Origin: Maritalea sp047634455
GTDB taxonomy: Bacteria; Pseudomonadota; Alphaproteobacteria; Rhizobiales; Devosiaceae
Reading direction: 5' to 3'
Assembly: GCF_047634455.1 (NCBI RefSeq)
Contig: NZ_JBLIAI010000008.1
Span: 1-64,000 of the forward strand
DNA: 64,000 nt
A program made the position numbers and the translations under genes. The notes under the pieces are model-generated. The model did no database searches. It had not been told where the DNA came from and was given only the letters and a program-made list of their open reading frames with translations. Within the stretch, counting starts at the first letter, position 1, and every line of letters starts with the position of its first letter. Below are positions 23,880 to 31,390 of this stretch, piece after piece.

Positions 23880-24623
23880 TTAAAGGCTGAAATTCTCGCC
23901 CAAATAGACGCGCCGCGCCTCAGGGTCGTTGGAAATGTCGTCAGGACGACCTTGCACCATCACTTGACCACCATGAATAATGTAAGCCCGATCCACCAGC
24001 CCAAGCGTTTCGCGCACATTGTGGTCGGTGATCAAAACACCAATGCCTTTGTCTGTGAGTTGTTTCACCAACCCTTGGATTTCACCAACCGCAATCGGAT
24101 CAACCCCCGCAAAAGGTTCATCAAGCAACATAAAGGCGGGGTCGGCGGCCAGAGCGCGGGCAATTTCCACCCGTCGTCGTTCACCGCCTGAAAGTGCGAG
24201 TGCATCTACATCACGGATATGGGTGATCGAGAATTCTTCAAGCAATTGATCCAACCGCGCGTGGCGGCTTTTTCGCGATTTTACGTGGCCTTCAAGAATA
24301 GACAGAATATTGTCTTTTACATCCATGCCGCGAAAAATTGAGGGTTCTTGAGGTAAATAACCCATCCCCAACCGGCCGCGCTGGAACAACGGCAGACCAG
24401 TAATCGAGCGGCCATGCAACAATATTTCGCCCTGGTCGGGCGCAACAATGCCCATGATCATCGAAAAGACAGTAGTTTTACCCGCACCATTTGGCCCCAA
24501 CAACCCAACCGCTTCCCCTCGGTTTACCGCAATGGACACATCGCGAATGACCACTTTTTTGCCATATGATTTGGCCAAGGAATGCGCAACCAGCCAGCCG
24601 GTAGGGTCGATTTCGCTCGCCAT
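23880..24623 (-). CDS. lptB: LPS export ABC transporter ATP-binding protein
   Basis: ATPase that powers LPS transport from the inner membrane to the outer membrane, 247 residues from ATG 24623 (one base after the lptA stop). Walker A 'GPNGAGKTT', 'GYLPQEPSIFRGM', signature 'LSGGERRRVEIARAL', Walker B 'FMLLDEPFAGVD' and 'ITDHNVRETL' are all LptB-like. Partner permeases LptFG are not in this window. Confidence 0.96.
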   Translation of the reverse strand: MASEIDPTGWLVAHSLAKSYGKKVVIRDVSIAVNRGEAVGLLGPNGAGKTTVFSMIMGIVAPDQGEILLHGRSITGLPLFQRGRLGMGYLPQEPSIFRGMDVKDNILSILEGHVKSRKSRHARLDQLLEEFSITHIRDVDALALSGGERRRVEIARALAADPAFMLLDEPFAGVDPIAVGEIQGLVKQLTDKGIGVLITDHNVRETLGLVDRAYIIHGGQVMVQGRPDDISNDPEARRVYLGENFSL

Positions 24624-24624
24624 A

Positions 24625-25116
24625 TTAGTTTCCAGATCCAAATATAGCCGTGACGCGGCCACCGTCCGTTTCAGACCCTACAAATCGCGTGGTATTGTCA
24701 TTTAGATCAATCACCATTTCAGAACTGTTGACCACGTCGGCGCTGCCCTTTTGGGTCGCAGATACATTGCCGATCATGGTGAATAGCCGTGTTTTGGGGT
24801 CATAATGGCCCCGATCTGAAATGGCATTCTGGTTGCCAAATTCAACCCGAACACGCCCGTCAGCGGTGATTTTTGTTAGGTCAGACGGACCGCCATCGCC
24901 ATAATAAGCAACGACAATTGGGGCCCAAAGCTGAAATGTTTCCTGTATGGCATGTACGTTGCCCGTAAAGGTAGCGGTTTGAGCTTGTTGATCAATTTCA
25001 AATAGATCGCCAGTAATGTTGACTTGCTCATTTGATTGTCCCGTCGCCGCACCCGCAAAAACAGCGAGCGACAATATGCAAGCACTGACAAAACCAATCA
25101 AAACCTTTGCACTCAT
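24625..25116 (-). CDS. lptA: LPS transport periplasmic protein
   Basis: Periplasmic bridge protein of the Lpt machine, 163 residues. It has a signal peptide (hydrophobic core 'VLIGFVSACILSLAVFAGAA') and an OstA-like beta-jellyroll: 'VNITGDLFEIDQQAQTATFTGNVHAIQ', then 'DPKTRLFTMIGNVSATQKGSADVVNSSEMVIDL'. It overlaps lptC by 4 bases (ATGA) and is followed directly by lptB, the standard operon. Confidence 0.93.
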   Translation of the reverse strand: MSAKVLIGFVSACILSLAVFAGAATGQSNEQVNITGDLFEIDQQAQTATFTGNVHAIQETFQLWAPIVVAYYGDGGPSDLTKITADGRVRVEFGNQNAISDRGHYDPKTRLFTMIGNVSATQKGSADVVNSSEMVIDLNDNTTRFVGSETDGGRVTAIFGSGN

Positions 25117-25766
25117 TGTTGGTCAGCCTTTTCAACAGCGGCCGGCGAAAGAACCAGCGTAAAATCAGTAAATTCCCATTTTCCAAGCGGAGAGTTATAT
25201 TTCATTGTGGCAGCATCAAGTGTTGAGCCGTCAATAAATTCAAATTTGATCCCATCTTTTCCAGTGAAACGTTGTTCCGCAAGATAAACAACGCCATTCC
25301 CGATGGTACCTTTGTCGCCATTGCTTGAAACAATGTCGATGCGCGTGAATAATTTAAGTGTTTCATCCAAAAAACTATATTGCCCATCATCAGATGTCAC
25401 CTTGGCAGTTGTGCCATCAAAAAAGAACAGGTCACCCACCATATCAACCAAGTCGACAATATCTTGGTCAGCCAAGCCTGTTTCAGCGCTGTGGGCGGAC
25501 ATCCGATAACGGCCACCGTCGCTCAATGTTCCTTTTGCGCGCGGCGCATCAATAATCAAACGATCATTAGAAATTCGAATGGCGTCAAACTGCGCGGCGG
25601 GAAACAACGCCCCCAAAATGATCGGTAATACCAAATATGCAAACAGCACCACACCCGTTGTTGGCACAATAAAACGCAGGACCCAAACAAGCACCCGACG
25701 CCGTCCGATTTGCCGGAATGATCGATCAATATCGCGTTGCGAGAATGTTGCTGCTATGTCACCCAT
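25113..25766 (-). CDS. lptC: LPS export ABC transporter periplasmic protein
   Basis: Membrane-anchored LPS transport protein, 217 residues from ATG 25766 (MGDIAATFSQRD). A single helix 'VLVWVLRFIVPTTGVVLFAYLVLP' anchors it, and the rest is a periplasmic jellyroll with 'AETGLADQDIVDLVDMVGDLFFFDGT' and 'AEQRFTGKDGIKFEFIDGSTLDAATMKYNSPLG'. It hands LPS from LptBFG to LptA. It is 19 bases behind rnd. Confidence 0.9.
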   Translation of the reverse strand: MGDIAATFSQRDIDRSFRQIGRRRVLVWVLRFIVPTTGVVLFAYLVLPIILGALFPAAQFDAIRISNDRLIIDAPRAKGTLSDGGRYRMSAHSAETGLADQDIVDLVDMVGDLFFFDGTTAKVTSDDGQYSFLDETLKLFTRIDIVSSNGDKGTIGNGVVYLAEQRFTGKDGIKFEFIDGSTLDAATMKYNSPLGKWEFTDFTLVLSPAAVEKADQQ

Positions 25767-25785
25767 CACGACCGCCAATTGGGTT

Positions 25786-26400
25786 TTAACTATGGGCGAA
25801 GATATCTGTTTCCGGCCAACCTGCCAAATCAAGCTGCACACGGGTCGGTAAAAAGTCAAAACAGGCTTGCGCCATTTCCATGCGCCCCTCACGTTTTAAC
25901 ATCCGGTCCAAATGGCGGCGTAAATCGTGCAAATATAAAACGTCGCTTGCCGCATAATCGAGCTGCGCCTTGGTCAATTTTTCCGCACCCCAATCCGAAC
26001 TTTGTTGCTGCTTGGACATATCAACCCCCAGCAATTCGCGTGAAAGGTCCTTGAGGCCATGCCTGTCCGTATAGGTGCGCACCAGCTTTGAAGCAATTTT
26101 GGTGCAATATGACGGTGTCGTCATAGTGCCAAATGCATGATAGAGCGCGGCGACATCAAAGCGGGCGAAATGAAAAAGTTTGGTACGTTCCGTGTCGGCC
26201 AGCAATTTTTGCAGGTTTGGCGCTTCGGTCTGTCCCAATTCAATTTTCACCACGTCGGCTGTGCCATCCCCAGGCGACAGTTGAACCACGCACAAGCGAT
26301 CACGCAACGGGTTCAGACCCATTGTTTCGGTATCAATTGCCACTTGTCGGCCATAATTGTCCAAATTTGGTAGGTCGCCGATATGCTGCCGGATGGTCAT
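25786..26400 (-). CDS. rnd: Ribonuclease D-like 3'-5' exonuclease
   Basis: A 204-residue DEDDy exonuclease. Exo I is 'VAIDTETMGLNPLRDRLCVVQLS', Exo II 'LFHFARFDVAAL' and Exo III 'LDYAASDVLYLHDL' with Tyr and Asp. It contains only the nuclease domain and lacks the HRDC domains of E. coli RNase D, which is the usual short form in alphaproteobacteria. The gene heads the block rnd-lptC-lptA-lptB-rpoN. It trims RNA 3' ends, probably of tRNA. Confidence 0.9.
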   Translation of the reverse strand: MTIRQHIGDLPNLDNYGRQVAIDTETMGLNPLRDRLCVVQLSPGDGTADVVKIELGQTEAPNLQKLLADTERTKLFHFARFDVAALYHAFGTMTTPSYCTKIASKLVRTYTDRHGLKDLSRELLGVDMSKQQQSSDWGAEKLTKAQLDYAASDVLYLHDLRRHLDRMLKREGRMEMAQACFDFLPTRVQLDLAGWPETDIFAHS

Positions 26401-26503
26401 GGGGTCACCTTTAACGCGTTGAAATATTTGGTGCGATTCTTTTACCCCAACGGGGCGAAAATGAAACGCCCTAATTCTGAGATAAAGTCTATTGTTTTAA
26501 AAA

Positions 26504-26522
26504 TTTGAACAAATTGTTCAAA
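26504..26522. promoter_or_regulatory. Perfect 19-bp palindrome between rnd and mscL
   Basis: TTTGAACAA-A-TTGTTCAAA, nine-base arms around one base. It lies 110 bases upstream of mscL and about 105 upstream of rnd in an AT-rich intergenic stretch. It looks like a dimeric-repressor operator; the regulator is unknown. Confidence 0.5.
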
Positions 26523-26631
26523 GAGTTTACGCAATTGATTTGAATTAATATTTTGTTATGGTTTTGGCTGAGGTACGCCAACCAGGCGTTGACCCTCAAC
26601 GATAGGGCAAAAAAAGGGTTTAAAGAACAAT

Positions 26632-27057
26632 ATGCTTAAAGAGTTTAAAGCGTTTGCCATGAAAGGCAACATGATCGACTTGGCTGTCGGCGTGATCATT
26701 GGCGCAGCATTTGGCGCGATCGTTGGATCACTTGTTGACGACGTGTTTATGCCCGTCATTGGTTTGCTGATTGGTGGCGTCGATTTTTCAAACATGTTCC
26801 TTGTTCTAAAAGACGACGCCGCAGGCTCTTACGCCACGCTGGCCGCTGCACAAGAGGCGGGTGCAGTAACGTTGAACATCGGCCTGTTCATCAACGCAAT
26901 TGTGAAGTTCTTGATTGTTGCATTCGCTATATTCTTAGTGGTCAAAGGCATCAATTCGATGAAGAAAAAAGAGGAAGCTGCGCCCAAAGCGCCACCAGTT
27001 GCTTCCAACGAAGAAGTGTTGCTTGGTGAAATTCGCGACTTGCTCGCTAAAAAGTAG
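26632..27057 (+). CDS. mscL: Large-conductance mechanosensitive channel
   Basis: MscL of 141 residues, a pentameric safety valve that opens when the membrane is stretched by osmotic downshock. The N-terminal helix and TM1 'MLKEFKAFAMKGNMIDLAVGVIIGAAFGAIVGSLVDDVFMP' are diagnostic. TM2 is 'INAIVKFLIVAFAIFLVVKGINSM', and the C-terminal helix 'EEVLLGEIRDLLAKK' closes the bundle. Monocistronic, with its own terminator. Confidence 0.97.
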   Translation: MLKEFKAFAMKGNMIDLAVGVIIGAAFGAIVGSLVDDVFMPVIGLLIGGVDFSNMFLVLKDDAAGSYATLAAAQEAGAVTLNIGLFINAIVKFLIVAFAIFLVVKGINSMKKKEEAAPKAPPVASNEEVLLGEIRDLLAKK

Positions 27058-27082
27058 GTCTACCGCATATCCATGCAGTGAA

Positions 27083-27106
27083 GGGGTCGGCTTGCCGGCC
27101 TCTTTT
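27083..27106 (+). terminator. Rho-independent terminator of mscL
   Basis: GGGGTCGGC-TT-GCCGGCCTC pairs over nine positions (two G-T pairs), followed by TTTT. It lies 26 bases after the mscL stop. Confidence 0.8.
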
Positions 27107-27125
27107 CTGTTCATTGGTGCAAGGT

Positions 27126-28166
27126 TTAGGCCCGCGCCAAAATCTCATCGACAAACTGGTCAGCAACCATGTGCGGTAATGTGCCATTGCGCGCAGCTTT
27201 GCCCAAAATTTGATCGGTGGTGTCTGCCAACCGCTCAACTTTTTGATTGACCCATGCCTGGTCTGAAATCTTCAAAATTTCGGCTGCAACATTGATGATG
27301 CCGCCACCATTAACCACATAATCAGGGGCATAAAGAATGCCCTTATCTGCAAGCAGTTGCCCGCAATTCTCATCCGCCAACTGATTGTTGGCAGCGCCAG
27401 CAACAACCTTTGCGTTCAGTTGAGCGATGGACGTGGACGAAATGCTAGCCCCCATCGCACAAGGCGCAAAAATATCGGCCTGTACTGAGTAGATCGCATC
27501 TGGCTCAACAATGGTCGTGCCAAACCGTGATTTGGCTTCCTCAATTGCGGCTGAATTGATGTCTGTGGCAATAATAGTTGCGCCTGCATCATGTAAGTGC
27601 TGGCACAAATGCATACCCACATGGCCAAGCCCCTGTACAGCAACTGTTTTGCCTTTTAGATCGCTCGACCCCAAACCATATTTGGCGGCAATCTGCATAC
27701 ACAAAAATACCCCGTGTGCGGTGACCGGAGAAGGATCGCCACTGGCGAACGGCCCATTTGACAAGCCAGCTGCGTAAGTGGTGAATTTTGCCGCCTCTGC
27801 TATGTCTTCAACCGAAATGCCCACATCTTCAGCCGTGTAATATGTGCCAGCCAACAGATTGACGAATTTACCGAAAGACTGCATCAGTTCTGGTGTTTTA
27901 TCGGTGTGTGGATCAGCGATAATGACCGACTTGCCACCTCCAAGCGGAAGACTTGCGGCTGCGTTTTTATACGTCATACCTTTGGCCAACCGCAGCACGT
28001 CGATCTTTGCGGCGTCTATGCTGTCATAGTTGAACATGCGACAACCGCCCGCCGCTGGTCCCAATTTTGTGCTGTGAATGGCGATGATGGATCGCAATCC
28101 TGTGGCGTTGTCGCTCGCCAAGACCACACGTTCGTAGCCCGGAGCACCAAGCTCTTCAATCTTCAT
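27126..28166 (-). CDS. Leu/Glu/Phe/Val-type amino-acid dehydrogenase (leucine dehydrogenase-like)
   Basis: NAD-dependent dehydrogenase of 346 residues from ATG 28166 (MKIEELGAPG), with AAGGG just upstream; a longer frame to 28352 has no support. 'GPAAGGCRMFNY' and 'LPLGGGKSVIIADP' with the catalytic Lys define the family, and 'GKTVAVQGLGHVGMHLCQHLHDAGATIIATDIN' is the NAD Rossmann motif. The 'GGCR' and overall length favour leucine/branched-chain dehydrogenase. It would deaminate branched-chain amino acids to keto acids. No neighbouring catabolic genes. Confidence 0.88.
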   Translation of the reverse strand: MKIEELGAPGYERVVLASDNATGLRSIIAIHSTKLGPAAGGCRMFNYDSIDAAKIDVLRLAKGMTYKNAAASLPLGGGKSVIIADPHTDKTPELMQSFGKFVNLLAGTYYTAEDVGISVEDIAEAAKFTTYAAGLSNGPFASGDPSPVTAHGVFLCMQIAAKYGLGSSDLKGKTVAVQGLGHVGMHLCQHLHDAGATIIATDINSAAIEEAKSRFGTTIVEPDAIYSVQADIFAPCAMGASISSTSIAQLNAKVVAGAANNQLADENCGQLLADKGILYAPDYVVNGGGIINVAAEILKISDQAWVNQKVERLADTTDQILGKAARNGTLPHMVADQFVDEILARA

Positions 28167-28264
28167 AACCCTTGTCCCCAGCGTGAAGCATTTTGTTTTT
28201 TTAAAAACTGTTTTGGCGCGCTCACCAGCTGTCGTCAACAGCGGGTACTCCAAATGGCGTAAAT

Positions 28265-28278
28265 ATATGCGCGCATAT
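28265..28278. promoter_or_regulatory. Perfect 14-bp palindrome upstream of the amino-acid dehydrogenase
   Basis: ATATGCGCGCATAT, centred about 105 bases upstream of the dehydrogenase start. It could be an operator; the regulator is unknown. Confidence 0.35.
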
Positions 28279-28349
28279 GCAACGAAGGTCGAATGAAGAT
28301 GAGTGACATGCCCCAATGCGGGGCAAGTTGCCCATGTCTGGGGCGTGAA

Positions 28350-28382
28350 CAAAAAAAGGACGCCAATAAGGCGTCCCTTTAT
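28350..28382 (-). terminator. Rho-independent terminator of the cytochrome c gene
   Basis: On the minus strand GGACGCC-TTATT-GGCGTCC is followed by seven T. It lies 32 bases after the cytochrome stop. Confidence 0.92.
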
Positions 28383-28408
28383 CTGCCAATGATTGATTGG
28401 CGAAATAA

Positions 28409-28846
28409 CTATTCAGTGTCTTGAATGCTTGCAAGATAGGCGATGACGTTGGCACGGTCATCTTCTTTCTTAAGACCTGCAAAAGTCATTTTGGTTTTTG
28501 CAATAAAGTCTTTGGGCTTTGTCAAGAACGCATCGAGTGCTTCGATATCCCAAATCTGACCTTCTGCCTTTTTAGCCAGCAGTCCCTTAGAATATTTATA
28601 GCCTTCACTTTCGCCGATTTCTTGGCCGAAAAATTCGTTAAGCTGAGGGCCAACAGAATTTTTGGCCTTTTCACCAACTTTGTGGCAACCACTGCATTTT
28701 TTAAAGATTTTTTCACCAGCAACGAGATCGCCTGCAGCAATCGCTGTTTCGATTTCGACGGCCGGATCAAAGTCCTGTGCAGCAGCGACAGAGCCCATAG
28801 CTGATAAAGCCAGAGCTCCGGATAGCACTAGGTGTACAAGTTTCAT
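28409..28846 (-). CDS. Class I cytochrome c (c-550-like), periplasmic
   Basis: A 145-residue c-type cytochrome from ATG 28846 (MKLVHLVL), with a signal peptide ending near 'SVAAAQ'. The single haem site is 'KKCSGCHKVGEKAKNSVGPQL' (C-x-x-C-H), and the axial Met is probably in 'TKMTFAGLKKEDDRANVIAYL'. This is the mobile cytochrome c2/c550 type that shuttles electrons in the periplasm. It is divergent from nosR and shares a control region with FNR-type sites, so it could feed electrons to nitrous oxide reductase; that link is inference. Confidence 0.92.
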   Translation of the reverse strand: MKLVHLVLSGALALSAMGSVAAAQDFDPAVEIETAIAAGDLVAGEKIFKKCSGCHKVGEKAKNSVGPQLNEFFGQEIGESEGYKYSKGLLAKKAEGQIWDIEALDAFLTKPKDFIAKTKMTFAGLKKEDDRANVIAYLASIQDTE

Positions 28847-28915
28847 GAGATAACTCTCTTTGTTATTTGGAACCAATAGTGTGCAATCATATAACTTAGA
28901 TCGCAAGGCGGCAAT

Positions 28916-28929
28916 TTGATGCAGCGCAA
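28916..28929. promoter_or_regulatory. FNR/FixK-type site, cytochrome c side
   Basis: TTGATGCAGCGCAA fits TTG(A/C)-N6-(T/G)CAA, the FixK-type consensus. Its near end lies 70 bases upstream of the cytochrome start, a normal activating distance. Confidence 0.6.
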
Positions 28930-29020
28930 TTTAGTTGATCATAAATATATCCCATGTTGCAACACCAGAGCAATTGGAATTTGATCTATTAAACAAAATT
29001 ATAGTTGAACGCATTTGAAT

Positions 29021-29034
29021 TTGATCTAGGACAA
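29021..29034. promoter_or_regulatory. FNR/NnrR-type site, nosR side
   Basis: TTGATCTAGGACAA fits TTGAT-N4-xxCAA, with one off-consensus base in the right half. It lies about 145 bases upstream of the chosen nosR start. NnrR or FNR proteins commonly activate nos genes under low oxygen or with NO. Confidence 0.6.
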
Positions 29035-29178
29035 AGTTCAGTGTTCGCTCAAAGCGTATCCAGTCACCGTAACAACAAAACGGTCCTAGATATGTCTGCG
29101 CATCACGACATTAGTGGCAATATAAATTTTCTGAGCGCATCCGCTATGCGCCCCCTTATTTTGCTTGGGGGCAAGCTC

Positions 29179-31359
29179 ATGGGACAAATTCGGATCGCGT
29201 TGTCCGGTTTGGTAATGCTTGCGCTCTTGGTGCTGATTGCAACACCTGCCAACGCACAAGCAACGCGCCCATTCCTTGAACAGTTTTTGCCCAAAGTTGA
29301 AGCACAAATTTTTGCAGCGCAGGCAACCCGGTATGGCGATATTCAAGCAGATGTGCCCGTCGCTCCGATTTTCAATGGCGATGACCTTTTGGGTTATGTG
29401 TTCATCACATCAGACTTTGTCGGCACCACTGGTTATTCAGGCAAGCCCATCCATGTGATGGTGGCTATCGGTTTGGACGGAAAGCTGCTGGGTGCCGAGT
29501 TGGTCAAGCACTCCGAGCCAATTGTTCTGATCGGTATTCCAGAAAGCAAAGTCAAAAAACTGACCGCGAGCTACCGGGGGTTGGATATCGTTGCTGAAGC
29601 CGCGATGGGTGGATCTGCACACGACTTGGAAATCATTTCTGGTGCCACGGTAACCGTTATGATTATTGATGATTCCGTGGTTCGTTCTGCGATCAAAGTG
29701 GCGCGTGCGCTTGGATTGGGTGGTCTAGTCAACGCCGACAAGACTATCAAACGCGAGCTTAGCCCGGACGAGGGTATGATCAGCGATTGGCAAACCATGT
29801 CTGGCGATGGCTCCATTCGTCGTCTGACGTTAGATGTTGGGCAGATCAACGAGGAATTTGATGCAACTGGCGACCCGCGTGCCATCAAACGGCCGATCGA
29901 TAAAGAACCTGAAACCACCTATATCGATATGCACACCGCCTTGGTTTCAGCGCCAAGCATCGGGCTGAGCCTTTTGGGTGAAGCTGAATATACAAACCTT
30001 AAAAGCTGGCTCAAAGAGGGTGAAAACGCCATCCTCATCGCCGGCCGTGGTCTTTATTCATACAAGGGTTCAGGCTATGTGCGCGGTGGTATTTTTGATC
30101 GCATCCAGCTGATCCAGGGTGATATTTCGGTCCGTTTTCACGATAAAGACCAACGCCGGCTCGGCCAGATCGCGGCCGAAGATGCACCAAGTTTTACGGA
30201 GTTGGACTTGTTCAAAATTCCAGCCGATTCCGAGTTTGATCCAGCAAAACCTTGGCGTCTGCAATTGCTGTCACACCGCCAAGTTGGGCCGGTCGAAAAA
30301 ACATTCTTGACCTTCGATCTGGGTTATAAGCTGCCCGAGCGATATCTTGCACCACTGCCAGATGTCGCACCGGTTGCCATTGCCGTCGATGCCAACGATG
30401 ATCAAGCCGCCCGCGCTGCATTGTGGAAACGTATTTGGAACGACAAGCAGTTTGAAATTGGTGTGCTGGGCGTCATGCTCGCCGTTCTGACAGCCACATT
30501 CTTTTTCCAAAAACAATTCACCCGCAATGCACGCTTTTTCTACTGGTTCCGCATGAGCTTCTTGGTTGTGACGTTGGTGTTTCTTGGTTGGAGCCAAAAT
30601 GCCCAACTTTCCATTGTTAATCTGATGGCGCTTGGGGCTTCCTTACAAAGTGGCTTTAGCTGGGACGCGTTCTTGCTTGACCCGCTGGTGTTCATCTTGT
30701 GGTTCTCTGTCGCCACCGCGCTTTTGTTCTGGGGCCGCGGCGCATTTTGTGGGTGGCTTTGCCCGTTCGGCGCGCTTCAAGAAATTTCCAACCAAATTGC
30801 GCGCTTCTTCAAAGTGCCGCAATGGGAGTTGCCATGGGGACTGCACGAACGCCTATGGCCGCTAAAATACATGATCTTCCTTGGATTGTTCGGCTTGTCT
30901 TTGGTGTCCATTCCGATGGCCGAGCAATATGCGGAAATTGAACCCTTCAAAACCGCGATTATCTTGAAATTTGATCGTGCTTGGCCGTTCGTTGTGTTCG
31001 CCACAGTGATTTTGGGCGCTGGCCTGTTCATCGAACGGTTCTATTGCCGTTACCTTTGCCCGCTTGGCGCAGCGCTCGCAATCCCGGGCCGGATACGCAT
31101 GTTTGATTGGCTTAACCGCTACAAAGAATGCGGGAACCCCTGCCAAACGTGTGCCAACGAATGTTTCGTTCAAGCGATTCATCCGAACGGCCAAATCAAT
31201 CCAAACGAATGTCTGTCCTGTTTGCATTGCCAAGTGCTCTATCAGGACGACCAGAAATGCCCCGTCTGCATCAAGAAAAGAAAAGGCCGGGAGCGGCGCT
31301 CAGCAAGTGACGCGGCATCAAAAGCTGCGATGGAAGCCTTGCTGAACCCAAAATTTTAA
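29179..31359 (+). CDS. nosR: Nitrous oxide reductase maturation/electron-transfer protein NosR
   Basis: Polytopic flavo-iron-sulphur protein needed to express and sustain N2O reduction. From ATG 29179 (GGGGGC just upstream) it has 726 residues, the usual NosR size. In order: signal-type helix, periplasmic FMN-binding domain ('HDLEIISGATVTVMIIDDSVVRSA' carries the flavinylated Thr), then membrane helices from about residue 430. NapH-like motifs 'CGWLCPFGALQE' (about 523) and 'CRYLCPLGAAL' (about 622) follow, then two [4Fe-4S] ferredoxin motifs 'CGNPCQTCANEC' and 'CLSCLHC' near the C-terminus. It heads the nos operon. Confidence 0.95.
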   Translation: MGQIRIALSGLVMLALLVLIATPANAQATRPFLEQFLPKVEAQIFAAQATRYGDIQADVPVAPIFNGDDLLGYVFITSDFVGTTGYSGKPIHVMVAIGLDGKLLGAELVKHSEPIVLIGIPESKVKKLTASYRGLDIVAEAAMGGSAHDLEIISGATVTVMIIDDSVVRSAIKVARALGLGGLVNADKTIKRELSPDEGMISDWQTMSGDGSIRRLTLDVGQINEEFDATGDPRAIKRPIDKEPETTYIDMHTALVSAPSIGLSLLGEAEYTNLKSWLKEGENAILIAGRGLYSYKGSGYVRGGIFDRIQLIQGDISVRFHDKDQRRLGQIAAEDAPSFTELDLFKIPADSEFDPAKPWRLQLLSHRQVGPVEKTFLTFDLGYKLPERYLAPLPDVAPVAIAVDANDDQAARAALWKRIWNDKQFEIGVLGVMLAVLTATFFFQKQFTRNARFFYWFRMSFLVVTLVFLGWSQNAQLSIVNLMALGASLQSGFSWDAFLLDPLVFILWFSVATALLFWGRGAFCGWLCPFGALQEISNQIARFFKVPQWELPWGLHERLWPLKYMIFLGLFGLSLVSIPMAEQYAEIEPFKTAIILKFDRAWPFVVFATVILGAGLFIERFYCRYLCPLGAALAIPGRIRMFDWLNRYKECGNPCQTCANECFVQAIHPNGQINPNECLSCLHCQVLYQDDQKCPVCIKKRKGRERRSASDAASKAAMEALLNPKF

Positions 31360-31390
31360 CATGCGACATTAGCAACAAAGGAGAGCTAAT

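Larger units (their letters stand above)
28847..29178. other. Shared control region of the cytochrome c gene and nosR
   Basis: This 332-base AT-rich divergent intergenic region contains two FNR/NnrR/FixK-type sites (28916-28929 and 29021-29034). The nosR frame can be extended upstream to a TTG at 29005, but that would put the second site inside the gene. Confidence 0.65.

Noticed and set aside
29005..29178. N-terminal extension of nosR
   Set aside because: It would place an FNR-type site inside the gene; the ATG at 29179 has a better ribosome-binding site and gives the usual length.
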